Assembly (NCBI RefSeq): GCF_014451325.2
Contig: NZ_JACSCH020000029.1
Coordinates: forward strand, 19,420 to 83,419
Source: Streptomyces sp. CB02980
Lineage (GTDB): Bacteria; Actinomycetota; Actinomycetes; Streptomycetales; Streptomycetaceae
Direction: 5' to 3'
DNA: 64,000 bases
Shown: in pieces, positions 33,512-42,495 of the stretch
Position numbering within the stretch: the stretch's first letter is position 1
Layout: the number at the start of each line of letters is the position of its first letter
The notes under the pieces: generated by a model
Seen by the model: the letters and a program-made list of their open reading frames with translations, nothing else
Told to the model about the DNA's origin: nothing
Databases searched by the model: none
Made by a program: the position numbers and the translations under genes

Positions 33512-34663
33512 GTGACGGACGGGGCAGCAACTCAGGTCGCTCACGTGCTCGTGGCGGCCGACAAGTTCAAGGGCTCGCTCACGGCCGTGCAGGTCGCGGA
33601 GCGGGTCACAGCAGGACTGCGACGGGTGATCCCGGAGCTCACGGTGGAGACCCTGCCCGTCGCGGACGGCGGCGACGGCACCGTCGCGGCGGCCGTCGCG
33701 GCCGGATTCGAACGCCGCGAGGTCCTGGTGACGGGGCCGATCGGCGAGCAGGTCACCGCCGCGTTCGCGCTGCGCGACACCACCGCGGTCGTCGAGATGG
33801 CCGAGGCCTCCGGGCTCCAGCTCCTCCCCGCCGGCGTCTTCGCCCCGCTGACCGCGACCACGTACGGCTCCGGTGAGCTGCTCCGCGCGGCGCTCGACGC
33901 CGGCGCGACCACCGTCGTCTTCGGCGTCGGCGGCAGCGCCACCACCGACGGCGGCGCCGGCATGCTCGCCGCGCTCGGCGCCCGCTTCCTCGACGCGTCC
34001 GGCGCGCCCGTGGGCCCCGGCGGCGCGGCCCTCGCCGACCTCGCCACGGCCGACCTCACCGGCCTCGACCCCCGCTTCGCCTCGGTCGACCTGATCCTCG
34101 CGAGCGACGTCGACAACCCGCTCACCGGGCCCAAGGGGGCCCCCGCGGTCTACGGGCCGCAGAAGGGCGCCACGCCGGACGACGTCCGGACCCTGGACGC
34201 GGCCCTCGCCCACTTCGCCACCGTCCTGGAGAAGGCCATCGGCCCCAAGGCGGCCGAGGCGGCCGCGGCCCCCGGCGCGGGTGGCGCGGGCGGCATCGGC
34301 TACGGCGCGCTCATCCTCGGCGCGAGCTTCCGCCCCGGCATCGAGCTGATGCTGGAGGTCCTCGGCTTCGCGCCCGCGCTGGAGCGGGCGACCCTGGTCA
34401 TCACCGGCGAGGGCTCCCTCGACGAGCAGACCCTGCACGGCAAGGCCCCGGCGGGCGTCGCGGCCGCGGCGCGCGCGGCGGGCAAGGAGGTCGTCGCGGT
34501 CTGCGGCCGCCTGGCCCTTCCGCCGGAGGCGCTGGGCACGGCGGGCATCCGCCGCGCGTACGCGCTCTCGGCCCTGGAGCCGGACCCGGCGAAGTCCATG
34601 GCCAACGCGGGCCCGCTCCTGGAGGACGCGGCGGCGAACCTCGCCCGAGACTTCCTCGTGTAG
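33512..34663 (+). CDS. glycerate kinase (type I)
   Basis: 383-residue cytoplasmic kinase forming 2- or 3-phosphoglycerate from glycerate; this GarK/GlxK family generally makes the 2-phospho product. Signature: VLVAADKFKGSLTAVQVAERV at the N-terminus, LPVADGGDGTVAA, GVGGSATTDGGAGMLAALGARF and ITGEGSLDEQTLHGKAPAGVA. Start GTG 33512 (overlapping GGTG). No glyoxylate genes are adjacent, so the source of glycerate is not shown. Ends before a 586-base repeat-filled region. Confidence 0.93.
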   Translation: MTDGAATQVAHVLVAADKFKGSLTAVQVAERVTAGLRRVIPELTVETLPVADGGDGTVAAAVAAGFERREVLVTGPIGEQVTAAFALRDTTAVVEMAEASGLQLLPAGVFAPLTATTYGSGELLRAALDAGATTVVFGVGGSATTDGGAGMLAALGARFLDASGAPVGPGGAALADLATADLTGLDPRFASVDLILASDVDNPLTGPKGAPAVYGPQKGATPDDVRTLDAALAHFATVLEKAIGPKAAEAAAAPGAGGAGGIGYGALILGASFRPGIELMLEVLGFAPALERATLVITGEGSLDEQTLHGKAPAGVAAAARAAGKEVVAVCGRLALPPEALGTAGIRRAYALSALEPDPAKSMANAGPLLEDAAANLARDFLV

Positions 34664-35249
34664 CCCGCTGCCCGGGGGCTTCGACCCCCGCCCGGGGCAT
34701 CCCCCGCGCCGACGGGCCTCCACCCACCGCCTCCCGGGCCTCCGCCCCGGCGGGGCGGTGCCCACCGATCCGCGACGCCGGACCTCGTTGTGGGCGTCTG
34801 CTCCGCTGGGGCGATGCCCACCCTCCCGGGCCGCCGTCCCCGCCGCCCACCCCCGCTGTGGGCCTGCGCCCGGGGCGCGCCCTCGCCGCCCCCTCGTTGT
34901 GGGCATGCGCTCCACCGGGGCGATGCCCACCCGCCCAGGGCGTGCCCCCGCCGACCGCCCTCGTTGTGGGCATTCGTTCCGCTAGGGCGGAACGGGTGGG
35001 CACAACGGACGGTGCCCCTTGCCGGGCCTAGGCTTCCGCGCCCTGACCCGCACCCCAGGTGCGGCGCGCTCGTGGTGCGGGCCAGGGCGCAAGGGGCGGA
35101 GGCGCCGCCAGGCGCGCCGTCCCGTGTGCCCACCCGTCCCGCCCCTGGGGGTCCCGCACAGCTGGGCGTGGGCTTGCCGCGGGGAGGCCGGTGGGCAGCG
35201 CTCAGCCGGTGCCGGTTCCCGTACGGCAGGGCCACCCCCGCGGCGGCCC
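34664..35249. other. 586-base convergent non-coding region rich in palindromes
   Basis: Lies between the ends of the glycerate kinase and PucR-type genes. It holds the GTGGGC repeat family (34758-35007, separate entry) and further GC-rich dyads to about 35120. No frame has convincing codon bias. The last 100 bases show nothing specific. Confidence 0.6.
34758..35007. repeat. intergenic palindromic repeat cluster (GTGGGC...GCCCAC)
   Basis: Four or five units with TCGTTGTGGGC and TGCCCACC arms: GTGGGC/GCCCAC at 34790-34821; a partial unit at 34857; GTGGGCAT/ATGCCCAC (perfect 8 bp) at 34899-34930; and the best-formed hairpin at 34962-35007, where CGTTGT...ACAACG encloses CGTTCCGC-TAGG-GCGGAACG. 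Hairpins of this CGTTGTGGGCAT type recur between convergent genes in Streptomyces as I recall; a transcription-stop role for both genes is likely. Confidence 0.75.
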
Positions 35250-36449
35250 CTACCCCGGTGACGTCAAGCGGAACGCGTCCAGTGCCAGTGTCATCTCCGT
35301 GAGGTCCCGCGGTCGCGACAGCGACCGGGCCGTCAGCTGCTCCAGGCGGCGCAGTCGGTTGAAGACCGTGTTCCGGTGGCAGTACAGCCGTCCCGCCGCC
35401 CGCCCCGCCGACCCCTCGCACTCCAGCCACGCGTCCAGCGTCTCCAGGAGCACCGCCCGGTCCGCCGGGTCCAGTTCGAGCAGGCCGCCCAGGACGTCCG
35501 AGACCAGCAGGCTCGCCACCTCCGGCTGGGCCACCACCAGCGCGCCCGCCATCCGCCGGTCGAGCCGTACGATCTCGCGGCTCCCCGGCGGGCACGTCCG
35601 CAGCGCCAGCTCGGCGAGCCGCCGCGCCCGGCCCAGCTCGGTCAGGCCCACCACCACCGGACTGATCCCCCCGGGACCCGGGCACCGCCCGTCGAGGAGT
35701 TCCGACAGCGCGTCCAGACCGGTGTCCCCGGCGAGCGCCACCACCCCCAGCTCGCAGTCGGCCCCCATCCGCCACAGGAACCGCACGCCCTCGCCCTGCA
35801 CCTGCCGGTGGAACAGCTCCCGCTCCTCCCGCCGGTCGTAGCGCAGCACCACCACCGCGTACCGCCCCTGCTCCGGCAGGTCCAGGCCCGCCGCCGCCCG
35901 CGCCACCAGCTCGGGCGACCGCTGGCCCTGGAGCAGCGCGTCGAGGAGCGCCTGGAGCTGCTCGTCCGTACGGCGGCGCAGTTCGAGCTCCGTCGTCCGG
36001 TACGCCTCTGATGCCGTGTCCGCCTGCGCGTCCACCGCCGACCACACCGTCGTCGCCGACTGCATCAGCGCCGCCAACTGCGCCGTGTCCGTCCCCGCGC
36101 CCTCGATCAGCGCGTCCCAGACGAGATGCCCGGCGTGCCGGTAGGCGTGCACGACCAGTTCGAGCGGCATGCCCTGCGCGGCCCGCCGCCGGCCCATCTC
36201 GTCCGCGTGCTCCAGGTCCCGCCGGGGCGAGCTCCGGGGCGCCGAGATCATCTCGATCCCGATGCGTATCGCCTCCTCGGCCTCCTGCCAATGCTGGTCG
36301 TACGGCAGGATCCGCCCGTAGGCGGGCTCGTACGCGTGGAGTTCCCTCAGATGCTCGTCCACCAGCTCCGGCAGCCGCTCAAGAAGCGCCGTGCACGCCT
36401 GCGCGAGCACCTTCCAGTCGTCACCGGTCCGCCGTCTGCGCCGTCCCAT
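35250..36449 (-). CDS. PucR/CdaR-type transcriptional regulator
   Basis: 399-residue regulator starting MGRRRRRTGDD. A long N-terminal helical sensor region is followed by a GGDEF-like degenerate domain (YAVVVLRYDRREERELF...GADCELGVVAL) and the C-terminal PucR-type helix-turn-helix GSAGRAAGRLYCHRNTVFNRLRRLEQL (about residues 345-371, with the diagnostic H-x-N-T-V-x-x-R). Family members usually activate amino-acid, purine or gamma-aminobutyrate catabolic genes. It is divergent from the five-gene branched-chain-type ABC importer, 206 bases away, with repeated motifs between; it very likely controls that operon. Confidence 0.88.
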   Translation of the reverse strand: MGRRRRRTGDDWKVLAQACTALLERLPELVDEHLRELHAYEPAYGRILPYDQHWQEAEEAIRIGIEMISAPRSSPRRDLEHADEMGRRRAAQGMPLELVVHAYRHAGHLVWDALIEGAGTDTAQLAALMQSATTVWSAVDAQADTASEAYRTTELELRRRTDEQLQALLDALLQGQRSPELVARAAAGLDLPEQGRYAVVVLRYDRREERELFHRQVQGEGVRFLWRMGADCELGVVALAGDTGLDALSELLDGRCPGPGGISPVVVGLTELGRARRLAELALRTCPPGSREIVRLDRRMAGALVVAQPEVASLLVSDVLGGLLELDPADRAVLLETLDAWLECEGSAGRAAGRLYCHRNTVFNRLRRLEQLTARSLSRPRDLTEMTLALDAFRLTSPG

Positions 36450-36480
36450 GCCCGGAGGATCCACCGCCCCGGCCCCCTCC

Positions 36481-36521
36481 GCACAGCCCTGACGCGCAGC
36501 GTTGTGCGCATGCACAGCCCT
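36481..36521. promoter_or_regulatory. operator-like repeats between the PucR gene and the ABC importer
   Basis: GCACAGCCCT occurs twice as a direct repeat (36481-36490 and 36512-36521). The second copy also forms a dyad TGTGC-GCAT-GCACA (36503-36516). TTGTGC/GCACA-type sites fit regulators of this helix-turn-helix class. Position suits control of both divergent genes. Confidence 0.5.
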
Positions 36522-36655
36522 TCGGCACGCCCGCTGGTCACCGGCAGCGATTCGGCCGCGGGCCGTGGACGCGCGGTCCGGCCCGGTGTTGGGGTGAGCG
36601 CCATCGAACGGCCGAGTAACAAGCATCGGCCGGGAACACCGGAAAAAGGGGAACC

Positions 36656-37474
36656 ATGGGAGGTACCGCACCCGCCCTCGAGGTGACGGACCTGACGGCG
36701 GGATACGGACCGGTACACGCGTTGCGACAGGTGTCGCTGACCGTGCCGGCGGGTGAGGTCGTCACCGTCCTCGGGGCCAACGGGGCCGGCAAGTCGACGC
36801 TGCTGCGGGCGGTCTCGCGCACCCTCCGGTTCCACGGCGGCGCCGTGGTCTCCGGCACGGTGAGCCGCGACGGCCGGCCGCTCGACGGGCTGCCGCCCGA
36901 CCGCGTCGTCGCGGCCGGCGTCTCCCAGGTGCCCGAGGGCCGCCAGGTCTTCGCCCGGATGACGGTCGAGGACAACCTACGGGCCGGAGCGCTCGGCAGC
37001 CGCGGCGGACGGGCGGCCAAGGCGGCCTCCCTGCGCCGGGTCCACGAGCTGTTCCCGGTGCTCGCGGAGCGGGCCCGCCAGCCCGCCGGGCTGCTCTCCG
37101 GCGGCGAACAGCAGATGCTGGCCGTCGGCCGCGCCCTGATGGCTTCGCCGGGCCTGCTCCTGCTCGACGAACCCTCGCTCGGGCTCGCCCCGCTGATGGC
37201 GGCCCGGATCGCGGACGCGGTCCGGGAGATCAACGCCCAGGGCACCGCGGTGCTGCTCGTCGAGCAGAACGCGGCGCTCGCCCTGCGGCTCGCCTCCCGC
37301 GCCTACGTCCTGGAGGTCGGCGAGGTCACCCTCTCGGGCCCGGCCGCCGAACTCGCCGCCTCCGACGAGGTACGCCGCCGCTATCTGGGCGTGGTCGACG
37401 AGGACGCCGCCGCCGACGCGGCCCGCGCCCGTGCCACGCACCCGGTCCTGTCCCGCTGGGAGGAACCCCGATGA
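36656..37474 (+). CDS. livF: branched-chain-type ABC transporter ATP-binding protein (LivF-like)
   Basis: 272-residue ATPase subunit. Walker A GANGAGKST (40-48), signature LLSGGEQQ, Walker B LLLLDEPS, switch His replaced by Gln in LLVEQN as usual for LivF. AAGGGG precedes the ATG. First gene of the operon livF-G-H-M-binding protein; its stop overlaps the next start by four bases. Substrate set by the binding protein: branched-chain amino acid, urea or another amide-type solute. Confidence 0.92.
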   Translation: MGGTAPALEVTDLTAGYGPVHALRQVSLTVPAGEVVTVLGANGAGKSTLLRAVSRTLRFHGGAVVSGTVSRDGRPLDGLPPDRVVAAGVSQVPEGRQVFARMTVEDNLRAGALGSRGGRAAKAASLRRVHELFPVLAERARQPAGLLSGGEQQMLAVGRALMASPGLLLLDEPSLGLAPLMAARIADAVREINAQGTAVLLVEQNAALALRLASRAYVLEVGEVTLSGPAAELAASDEVRRRYLGVVDEDAAADAARARATHPVLSRWEEPR

Positions 37475-38316
37475 CAGCACGGCCGACACCGCCCTCGTCA
37501 CCCGGCCCCGCAACACCACCCGCCCCCGATGCCCCCGCCTCCGACGTCCCCGCCCTCGAAGTCCGCGACCTCACCGTCCGCTTCGCCGGCCTCACCGCCC
37601 TCGACGCCGTCGGCTTCACCGTCCGGCCCGGCACCGTGCACGCCCTCATCGGGCCCAACGGCGCCGGGAAGTCCACCTGTTTCAACGTCCTGTCCGGTGT
37701 CTACCGCGCCACCGAGGGCTCCGTCCGCCTCGGCCCGCACGAGCTGACCGCCCTGCCCCCGCACCGGATCGCGGACCTCGGCGTCGGCCGGATCTTCCAG
37801 AACCTGGCCCTGCCGCCCCGCGCCACCGTCGAGGACAGCCTGATGCTCGGCCGCCACCGGCTGACCCGCACCGGCTTCGTCGCCGCCGGGCTCCGCCTCC
37901 CCTCCGCCGCCCGCGAGGAGGCGCGCCACCGCGCCCGGGTCCGGGAGATCGCCGCCTTCGTCGGCCTGGAGCAGCAGCTCGCGCGACCGGCCGGCTCGCT
38001 CCCGTACGGGCAGCAGAAGCTCGCCGAACTGGCCCGTGCCCTCTGCATGGAGCCGAAGCTGCTGCTCCTCGACGAGCCCGTCGCCGGGATGACCGCCGAC
38101 GAGCGGCGCCGAACCGCCTCGGTCATCGCCGGGGTCCGCGACAGCCTCGGCATCTCTGTGCTCCTCGTCGAGCACGACATGGGCCTGGTGATGCGGCTCG
38201 CCGACTCCGTCACCGTCCTCGACTTCGGCCGCCGGATCGCCGACGGGGCACCCACCGACGTCCAGAACGACCCGGCGGTCGTCCGCGCCTACCTCGGAGA
38301 GGAGTCCGCCGCGTGA
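37471..38316 (+). CDS. livG: branched-chain-type ABC transporter ATP-binding protein (LivG-like)
   Basis: 281-residue ATPase partner of LivF. After a Pro/Ala-rich N-terminus (about 25 residues) come Walker A GPNGAGKST, signature region LPYGQQK, Walker B LLLLDEP and LLVEHDM with the switch His. The C-terminal extension DFGRRIADGAPTDVQNDPAVVRAYLGEE is the LivG/BCA_ABC_TP_C tail. ATGA and GTGA overlaps on both sides show tight translational coupling. Confidence 0.93.
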   Translation: MTARPTPPSSPGPATPPAPDAPASDVPALEVRDLTVRFAGLTALDAVGFTVRPGTVHALIGPNGAGKSTCFNVLSGVYRATEGSVRLGPHELTALPPHRIADLGVGRIFQNLALPPRATVEDSLMLGRHRLTRTGFVAAGLRLPSAAREEARHRARVREIAAFVGLEQQLARPAGSLPYGQQKLAELARALCMEPKLLLLDEPVAGMTADERRRTASVIAGVRDSLGISVLLVEHDMGLVMRLADSVTVLDFGRRIADGAPTDVQNDPAVVRAYLGEESAA

Positions 38317-39203
38317 GCACCTTCGCCGAGTTCCTGATCAACGGCATCTCACTGGGCTCGATCTACGCCCTCATCGCCCTCGGCTTCGTGGTCATCTTCC
38401 GGGCCACCGAGGTCGTCAACTTCGCCCACGCCTCGCTCCTCCTCGCCGGCGGCTACGTCACCGCCGTCCTCCACGACGAGATCGGCTTCTGGCCCGCCCT
38501 GCTCGCCGGCATCGCGGGCGCGGCGGTGGTCGGCGCGGCCGTCGAGTTCTTCGTGATGCGCCGCCACCGGGGCACCGACCACAGCGTCCTCGCCATCGTC
38601 ACCATCGGCGTCGACATCCTCCTCGCCACCGAGCTGACCCGCCGGATCGGCACCGACATCCTCGCCCTCGGCGACCCGTGGGGCGACGCCGTCGTCACCG
38701 TCGGCGGGGTCACGATCGCGGAGACCAGGATCGCCGCGCTGCTCGCGGCGGCCCTCCTCATCACCGCGTTCCTGCTCGCCTTCCGGTACACGTCCTGGGG
38801 CGTCGCCATGCGGGCCGCCGCCGAGAACCAGGAGACCGCCGCCCTCATGGGCATCCGGCTCGGCCGGGTCTCGATCGGCGCCTGGGCGGTCGCCGGCGGT
38901 CTCGCCGCCGTCGCCGCGCTCTTCCTCACCGTCTTCCCGACCCCGGGCCTTGAACGGGCCACCTCGCTCGCCGCCCTCAAGGCCTTCCCCGCCGCCATCC
39001 TCGGCGGCCTCGACTCCACCACGGGCGCCCTCGTCGGCGGGCTCCTCGTCGGCGTCACCGAGTCCCTCGCCACCGGCTACCAGAGCGACCTGGCGTTCCT
39101 CGGCCGGGGGATCGGCGACCTGGCCCCGTATCTCGTCATGGTCGCGGTGCTCCTGATCCGCCCGGCCGGACTCTTCGGCACGAAGGAGTTGGCCCGTGTC
39201 TGA
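38313..39203 (+). CDS. livH: branched-chain-type ABC transporter permease (LivH-like)
   Basis: 296-residue inner-membrane permease, start GTG 38313 overlapping the livG stop. About eight hydrophobic segments; the N-terminal NGISLGSIYALIALGFVVIFRATEVVNFAHASL and the permease loop RAAAENQETAALMGIRLGRV with AILGGLDSTTGALVGGLLVG are diagnostic for LivH. Forms the channel with LivM, whose start lies 8 bases before this stop. Confidence 0.92.
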   Translation: MSTFAEFLINGISLGSIYALIALGFVVIFRATEVVNFAHASLLLAGGYVTAVLHDEIGFWPALLAGIAGAAVVGAAVEFFVMRRHRGTDHSVLAIVTIGVDILLATELTRRIGTDILALGDPWGDAVVTVGGVTIAETRIAALLAAALLITAFLLAFRYTSWGVAMRAAAENQETAALMGIRLGRVSIGAWAVAGGLAAVAALFLTVFPTPGLERATSLAALKAFPAAILGGLDSTTGALVGGLLVGVTESLATGYQSDLAFLGRGIGDLAPYLVMVAVLLIRPAGLFGTKELARV

Positions 39204-40332
39204 GACCCTCGCCCGGAGCGGCCTGCGGGTCGGCAGTCCCGCGGTGTACGGAGGGGCCGCGGCCTGCCTCGTCCTCCTCGTCCTGCCGTTCTACCTGGAC
39301 CGGTTCTGGCTCCAGGCCGGCCTGTTCGCCATGGTCGCCGCCCTCGGCGCGATCGGCATCAACCTGCTGACCGGCGCCACCGGACAGCTCTCCATGGGCC
39401 ACGCCTTCTTCCTCGCCGTCGGCGCCTACGGCTACTGCGCCTTCGCCGGGGACGGCGCCGACGGGCTCGCCGGACTCGGCCTGCCCGGCTGGCTCGCCGC
39501 CGTCCTCGCCGTCGCCTTCTCGGGCCTGGCCGGCGGGGTGTTCAGCCCCATCGCGGGACGGCTCCAGGGCGCGTACCTCGGCATCGCCACCCTCGCGCTC
39601 ATCTTCATCGGCCAGCACGTCCTCTTCAACGCCCATGACCTCACGGGCGGCTACAACGGCCGCGCGGTCCCGCCGCTCTCCCTCTTCGGACTCACCTTCG
39701 ACGACACCGAACTCCTCGTCGCCCAGGTGCCGTTCGGGGCGGTGGAGAAGCTCTGGTACCTCGGTCTTGTCCTGCTCCTCGGCGGGGTGCTCTTCGCCCG
39801 CGGCGTTCTCCGGGGCCGCCCCGGACGGGCGATGAACGCCATCCGCGACCACCGGATCGCCGCCGGCGTCATGGGCATCCCGGTCGCCCGCTACCGGGCC
39901 GCCGTCTTCGTCCTGTCCTCCATGTACGCGGGCCTCGCCGGCGTCCTGCTCGCCCTGGTCTTCCAGCGCACGGTGCCGGAGTACTTCGGCATGGCGCTCT
40001 CGCTCGAATACCTCGCCATGATCGTCATCGGCGGTCTCGGCTCGGTCGCGGGAGCGGTCGCCGGCGGCGTCTTCGTCTCCCTCCTGCCCCAGCTCCTCAA
40101 CCGCTACAGCGACGCGCTCCCGCTGGTCTCCGCCCCGGGAACGGGCGGCATCGCACCGGGGGAGGCCGCGCGCTACCTGTACGGCGCCGCCGTCGTCGCG
40201 GTGGTCCTGTTCCTGCCCGGCGGGCTGGCCCGGCTGGCCGCCCGAAGGCCCGGAAGAGCCGGAGCCGGCAAGAGCCCCAAGAACCCCACGCACACCCCGA
40301 TCACCACCGAACCCTCAGGGGAGGCACGATGA
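39196..40332 (+). CDS. livM: branched-chain-type ABC transporter permease (LivM-like)
   Basis: 378-residue permease, GTG start 39196 overlapping livH by eight bases. LivM features: INLLTGATGQLSMGHAFFLAVGAY near the N-terminus, the cytoplasmic loop GRAMNAIRDHRIAAGVMGIPVARYR and MIVIGGLGSVAGAVAGGVF. The C-terminus is a basic tail (RRPGRAGAGKSPKNP). ATGA overlap with the binding-protein gene. Confidence 0.92.
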   Translation: MSETLARSGLRVGSPAVYGGAAACLVLLVLPFYLDRFWLQAGLFAMVAALGAIGINLLTGATGQLSMGHAFFLAVGAYGYCAFAGDGADGLAGLGLPGWLAAVLAVAFSGLAGGVFSPIAGRLQGAYLGIATLALIFIGQHVLFNAHDLTGGYNGRAVPPLSLFGLTFDDTELLVAQVPFGAVEKLWYLGLVLLLGGVLFARGVLRGRPGRAMNAIRDHRIAAGVMGIPVARYRAAVFVLSSMYAGLAGVLLALVFQRTVPEYFGMALSLEYLAMIVIGGLGSVAGAVAGGVFVSLLPQLLNRYSDALPLVSAPGTGGIAPGEAARYLYGAAVVAVVLFLPGGLARLAARRPGRAGAGKSPKNPTHTPITTEPSGEAR

Positions 40333-41594
40333 ACCACCGACGACAGGCCGTGCGGGGCCTGGCCGCCGCGCTCGCCGCACTGGTCGCCCTCACCGCCGCC
40401 GGATGCAGCTCCAAGGCGAAGACCGGCGACGGCAAGCAGACCGGCGCGGGCGGGGTGAAGACCGGCGAGGGCGTCACCGACAAGACGATCTCGCTCGGCG
40501 CGCTCACCGACATGACCGGCGTGTACGCCACCCTCGGCAAGAGCGTCACCCAGGCCCAGCAGCTGTACGTGAAGCAGGTCAACGCCGCCGGCGGGATCTG
40601 CGGCCGGCAGCTGGAGCTGACGGTCCGCGACCACGGCTACGACCCGCAGAAGGCGCTCGCCGCCTACACCGAACTGGAGCCCAAGGTCGTCGGCTACACC
40701 CAGTTCATCGGCTCGCCGTTCGTCGCCGCCGTCAAGCCCCGGGTCGACACCACGGACAAGGGCCTCGTCCTCCCGCAGGCCTGGTCGGCCTCGCTGCTCG
40801 GCTCCCCGTACATCCGCGTCCTGGGCGCCACGTACGACGTCGAGACCATCAACGCCGTCGACTTCCTGCTCAAGGAGAAGGGCCTGAAGTCGGGCGACAA
40901 GCTCGGCCACGTCTACTTCGAGGGCGACTACGGCGAGAACGCGCTCAAGGGCTCGAAGTACGCGGCGGAGAAGGCGGGCCTGACCGTCGTCGAGCAGAAG
41001 ATCAAGCCCACCGACAACGACATGTCGGCGCAGGTCGCGGCGCTCAAGCAGGCCGGGGTCAAGGCCATCGTCATCAGCGCCGGCCCCCGCCAGGCCGCCT
41101 CCCTCGTCGGAGTCGCCGCCGCCACCGGCCTGAAGGTCCCCGTCGTCGGCAACAACTCCGCCTTCGCGCCGCAGCTGCTCGGCACCCAGGCCGGTCCCGC
41201 CCTGGAGAAGATGTACTGGTTCGCCTCCCCGAGCCTCCCCATCGGCGCGGACACCCCGACCGCGAAGAAGCTCGTCGCGGACTACAAGGCCGCCTACCCG
41301 AGCGACTCCCTCGACAACGGCATCGTCGCCGGCTGGACCGCGGCGAGCGTCTTCGGCGAGGCCCTGAAGAAGGCCTGCGAGAGCAAGGACCTGACCCGCG
41401 ACGGTGTCGACAAGGCGCTCCTGACGCTGACGTCCTACGACGCCGGCTTCGGGATGAGCCACAACCTCGGCGACCCCAAGGCCCCGTCGTCCCGGGAGTC
41501 CGTCATCATCCAGCCGGACAAGAAGGTCCCCGGCGGCATGCGCACCGTCCGGCAGCCCTTCGTCGCGGACGCCGCGAAGTCCTACACCCCCTGA
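40329..41594 (+). CDS. ABC transporter substrate-binding lipoprotein (type I fold, LivK-like)
   Basis: 421-residue extracellular solute receptor. Lipobox LTAAGC with Cys26 acylated, then a Lys/Gly-rich linker and a two-lobed periplasmic-binding type 1 domain (ISLGALTDMTGVYATLGKSVTQAQ, ICGRQLELTVRDHGYDPQKALAAY, YFEGDYGENALKGSKYAAEKAG). Binds the solute imported by LivHM-FG. Family members carry leucine, urea, amides or aromatic acids; the pocket cannot be assigned by eye. Last gene of the operon, three bases from the convergent epimerase stop. Confidence 0.92.
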   Translation: MNHRRQAVRGLAAALAALVALTAAGCSSKAKTGDGKQTGAGGVKTGEGVTDKTISLGALTDMTGVYATLGKSVTQAQQLYVKQVNAAGGICGRQLELTVRDHGYDPQKALAAYTELEPKVVGYTQFIGSPFVAAVKPRVDTTDKGLVLPQAWSASLLGSPYIRVLGATYDVETINAVDFLLKEKGLKSGDKLGHVYFEGDYGENALKGSKYAAEKAGLTVVEQKIKPTDNDMSAQVAALKQAGVKAIVISAGPRQAASLVGVAAATGLKVPVVGNNSAFAPQLLGTQAGPALEKMYWFASPSLPIGADTPTAKKLVADYKAAYPSDSLDNGIVAGWTAASVFGEALKKACESKDLTRDGVDKALLTLTSYDAGFGMSHNLGDPKAPSSRESVIIQPDKKVPGGMRTVRQPFVADAAKSYTP

Positions 41595-41597
41595 CGG

Positions 41598-42437
41598 TCA
41601 GCCCGGGTCCCGGTCCGCGAACCCCGTCCGCCAGGACGGGCGGGCCGGGGCCCAGCCCAGGGCACGGGCCCGGCCGTTCACCGCGCCCCGCGCCCAGGGT
41701 GCCCCGCCCCCGCTCCGCGCCGGGGCCGGGACCCCCAGGGCCTTCGCGAGGACCGGCAGCCAGGCGTGGCCGGGCGCCGGCTCGTCGTCCACCACGTTGT
41801 ACGCGCCCGGGGGCCACGCGAGAGCCCGTACGGCCGCCTCGGCCGCGTCGGCCACGTGCACGAAGGAGCTCACCGCCTCGTCGGCCGCCGTGCTCCCGAG
41901 GAACCGGGCGGCCGGGTCCCCGGCGAGCGCGGCGGCCACGGCGCCGCCCGGGGCGTACCAGGTGCCGGGGCCGTACAGGATCCCGTACCGCAGCACGACC
42001 GCCTCGGGGAGCTCGGCCACCGTGTCCTCCAGGGCCCGCACCCCGGCGACGATCCGCGACCGGGGCGGCTCGTCCGCCGGGTCGAGCGGTACGGACTCGT
42101 CGGCGGGTCCGTCGCCGGGGGCGTACGCCCAGCTGATCGACTGCGCGACGATCCGGCCGACGCCGGCGCCGCGTGCCGCGTCCACCAGGTTCCGGGTGCC
42201 CTCGACCCGTACGCGGTTGTTCGCGGCCCCGTCCGCCGCACCCAGGTCCGTGAGCTGATGGACCACGGCGTCCGGCGCCGCCGCCGCCACCGCGCGGCGC
42301 ACCGCCACGGCGTCCAGCACGTCCACGGGGTTCGGACCGCGCCGGGACAGACCCACGACCTCGTGGCCGGCCGCCTCCAGGCGCGGCACGAGCTGACGGC
42401 CGACGGCGCCCGTGGCGCCCGCTACCAGTACACGCAT
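41598..42437 (-). CDS. NAD-dependent epimerase/dehydratase family protein
   Basis: 279-residue extended SDR. Starts MRVLVAGATGAVGRQLVPRLEAAGHEV, with the GATGAVGR nucleotide-binding motif (8-14 region), and has the catalytic-type YxxxK region replaced by VLRYGILYGPGTWYAPGG, the usual substrate-binding loop. An HVADAAEAAV segment follows. Likely a nucleoside-sugar or steroid-like substrate oxidoreductase, but the substrate is not predictable. Start at 42437 chosen because the preceding in-frame codons lack a ribosome site. Divergent from the GNAT gene. Confidence 0.82.
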   Translation of the reverse strand: MRVLVAGATGAVGRQLVPRLEAAGHEVVGLSRRGPNPVDVLDAVAVRRAVAAAAPDAVVHQLTDLGAADGAANNRVRVEGTRNLVDAARGAGVGRIVAQSISWAYAPGDGPADESVPLDPADEPPRSRIVAGVRALEDTVAELPEAVVLRYGILYGPGTWYAPGGAVAAALAGDPAARFLGSTAADEAVSSFVHVADAAEAAVRALAWPPGAYNVVDDEPAPGHAWLPVLAKALGVPAPARSGGGAPWARGAVNGRARALGWAPARPSWRTGFADRDPG

Positions 42438-42495
42438 GGGCCCAGCGTAAAAGATCTTCACGTTCCCGAAACATCGCGGTGTGAAGCTCGGGCCC

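Noticed and set aside
35250..36449. PucR-type gene as regulator of the pyrimidine operon
   Set aside because: It is 17 kb away and directly divergent from the ABC importer, which is the simpler target.
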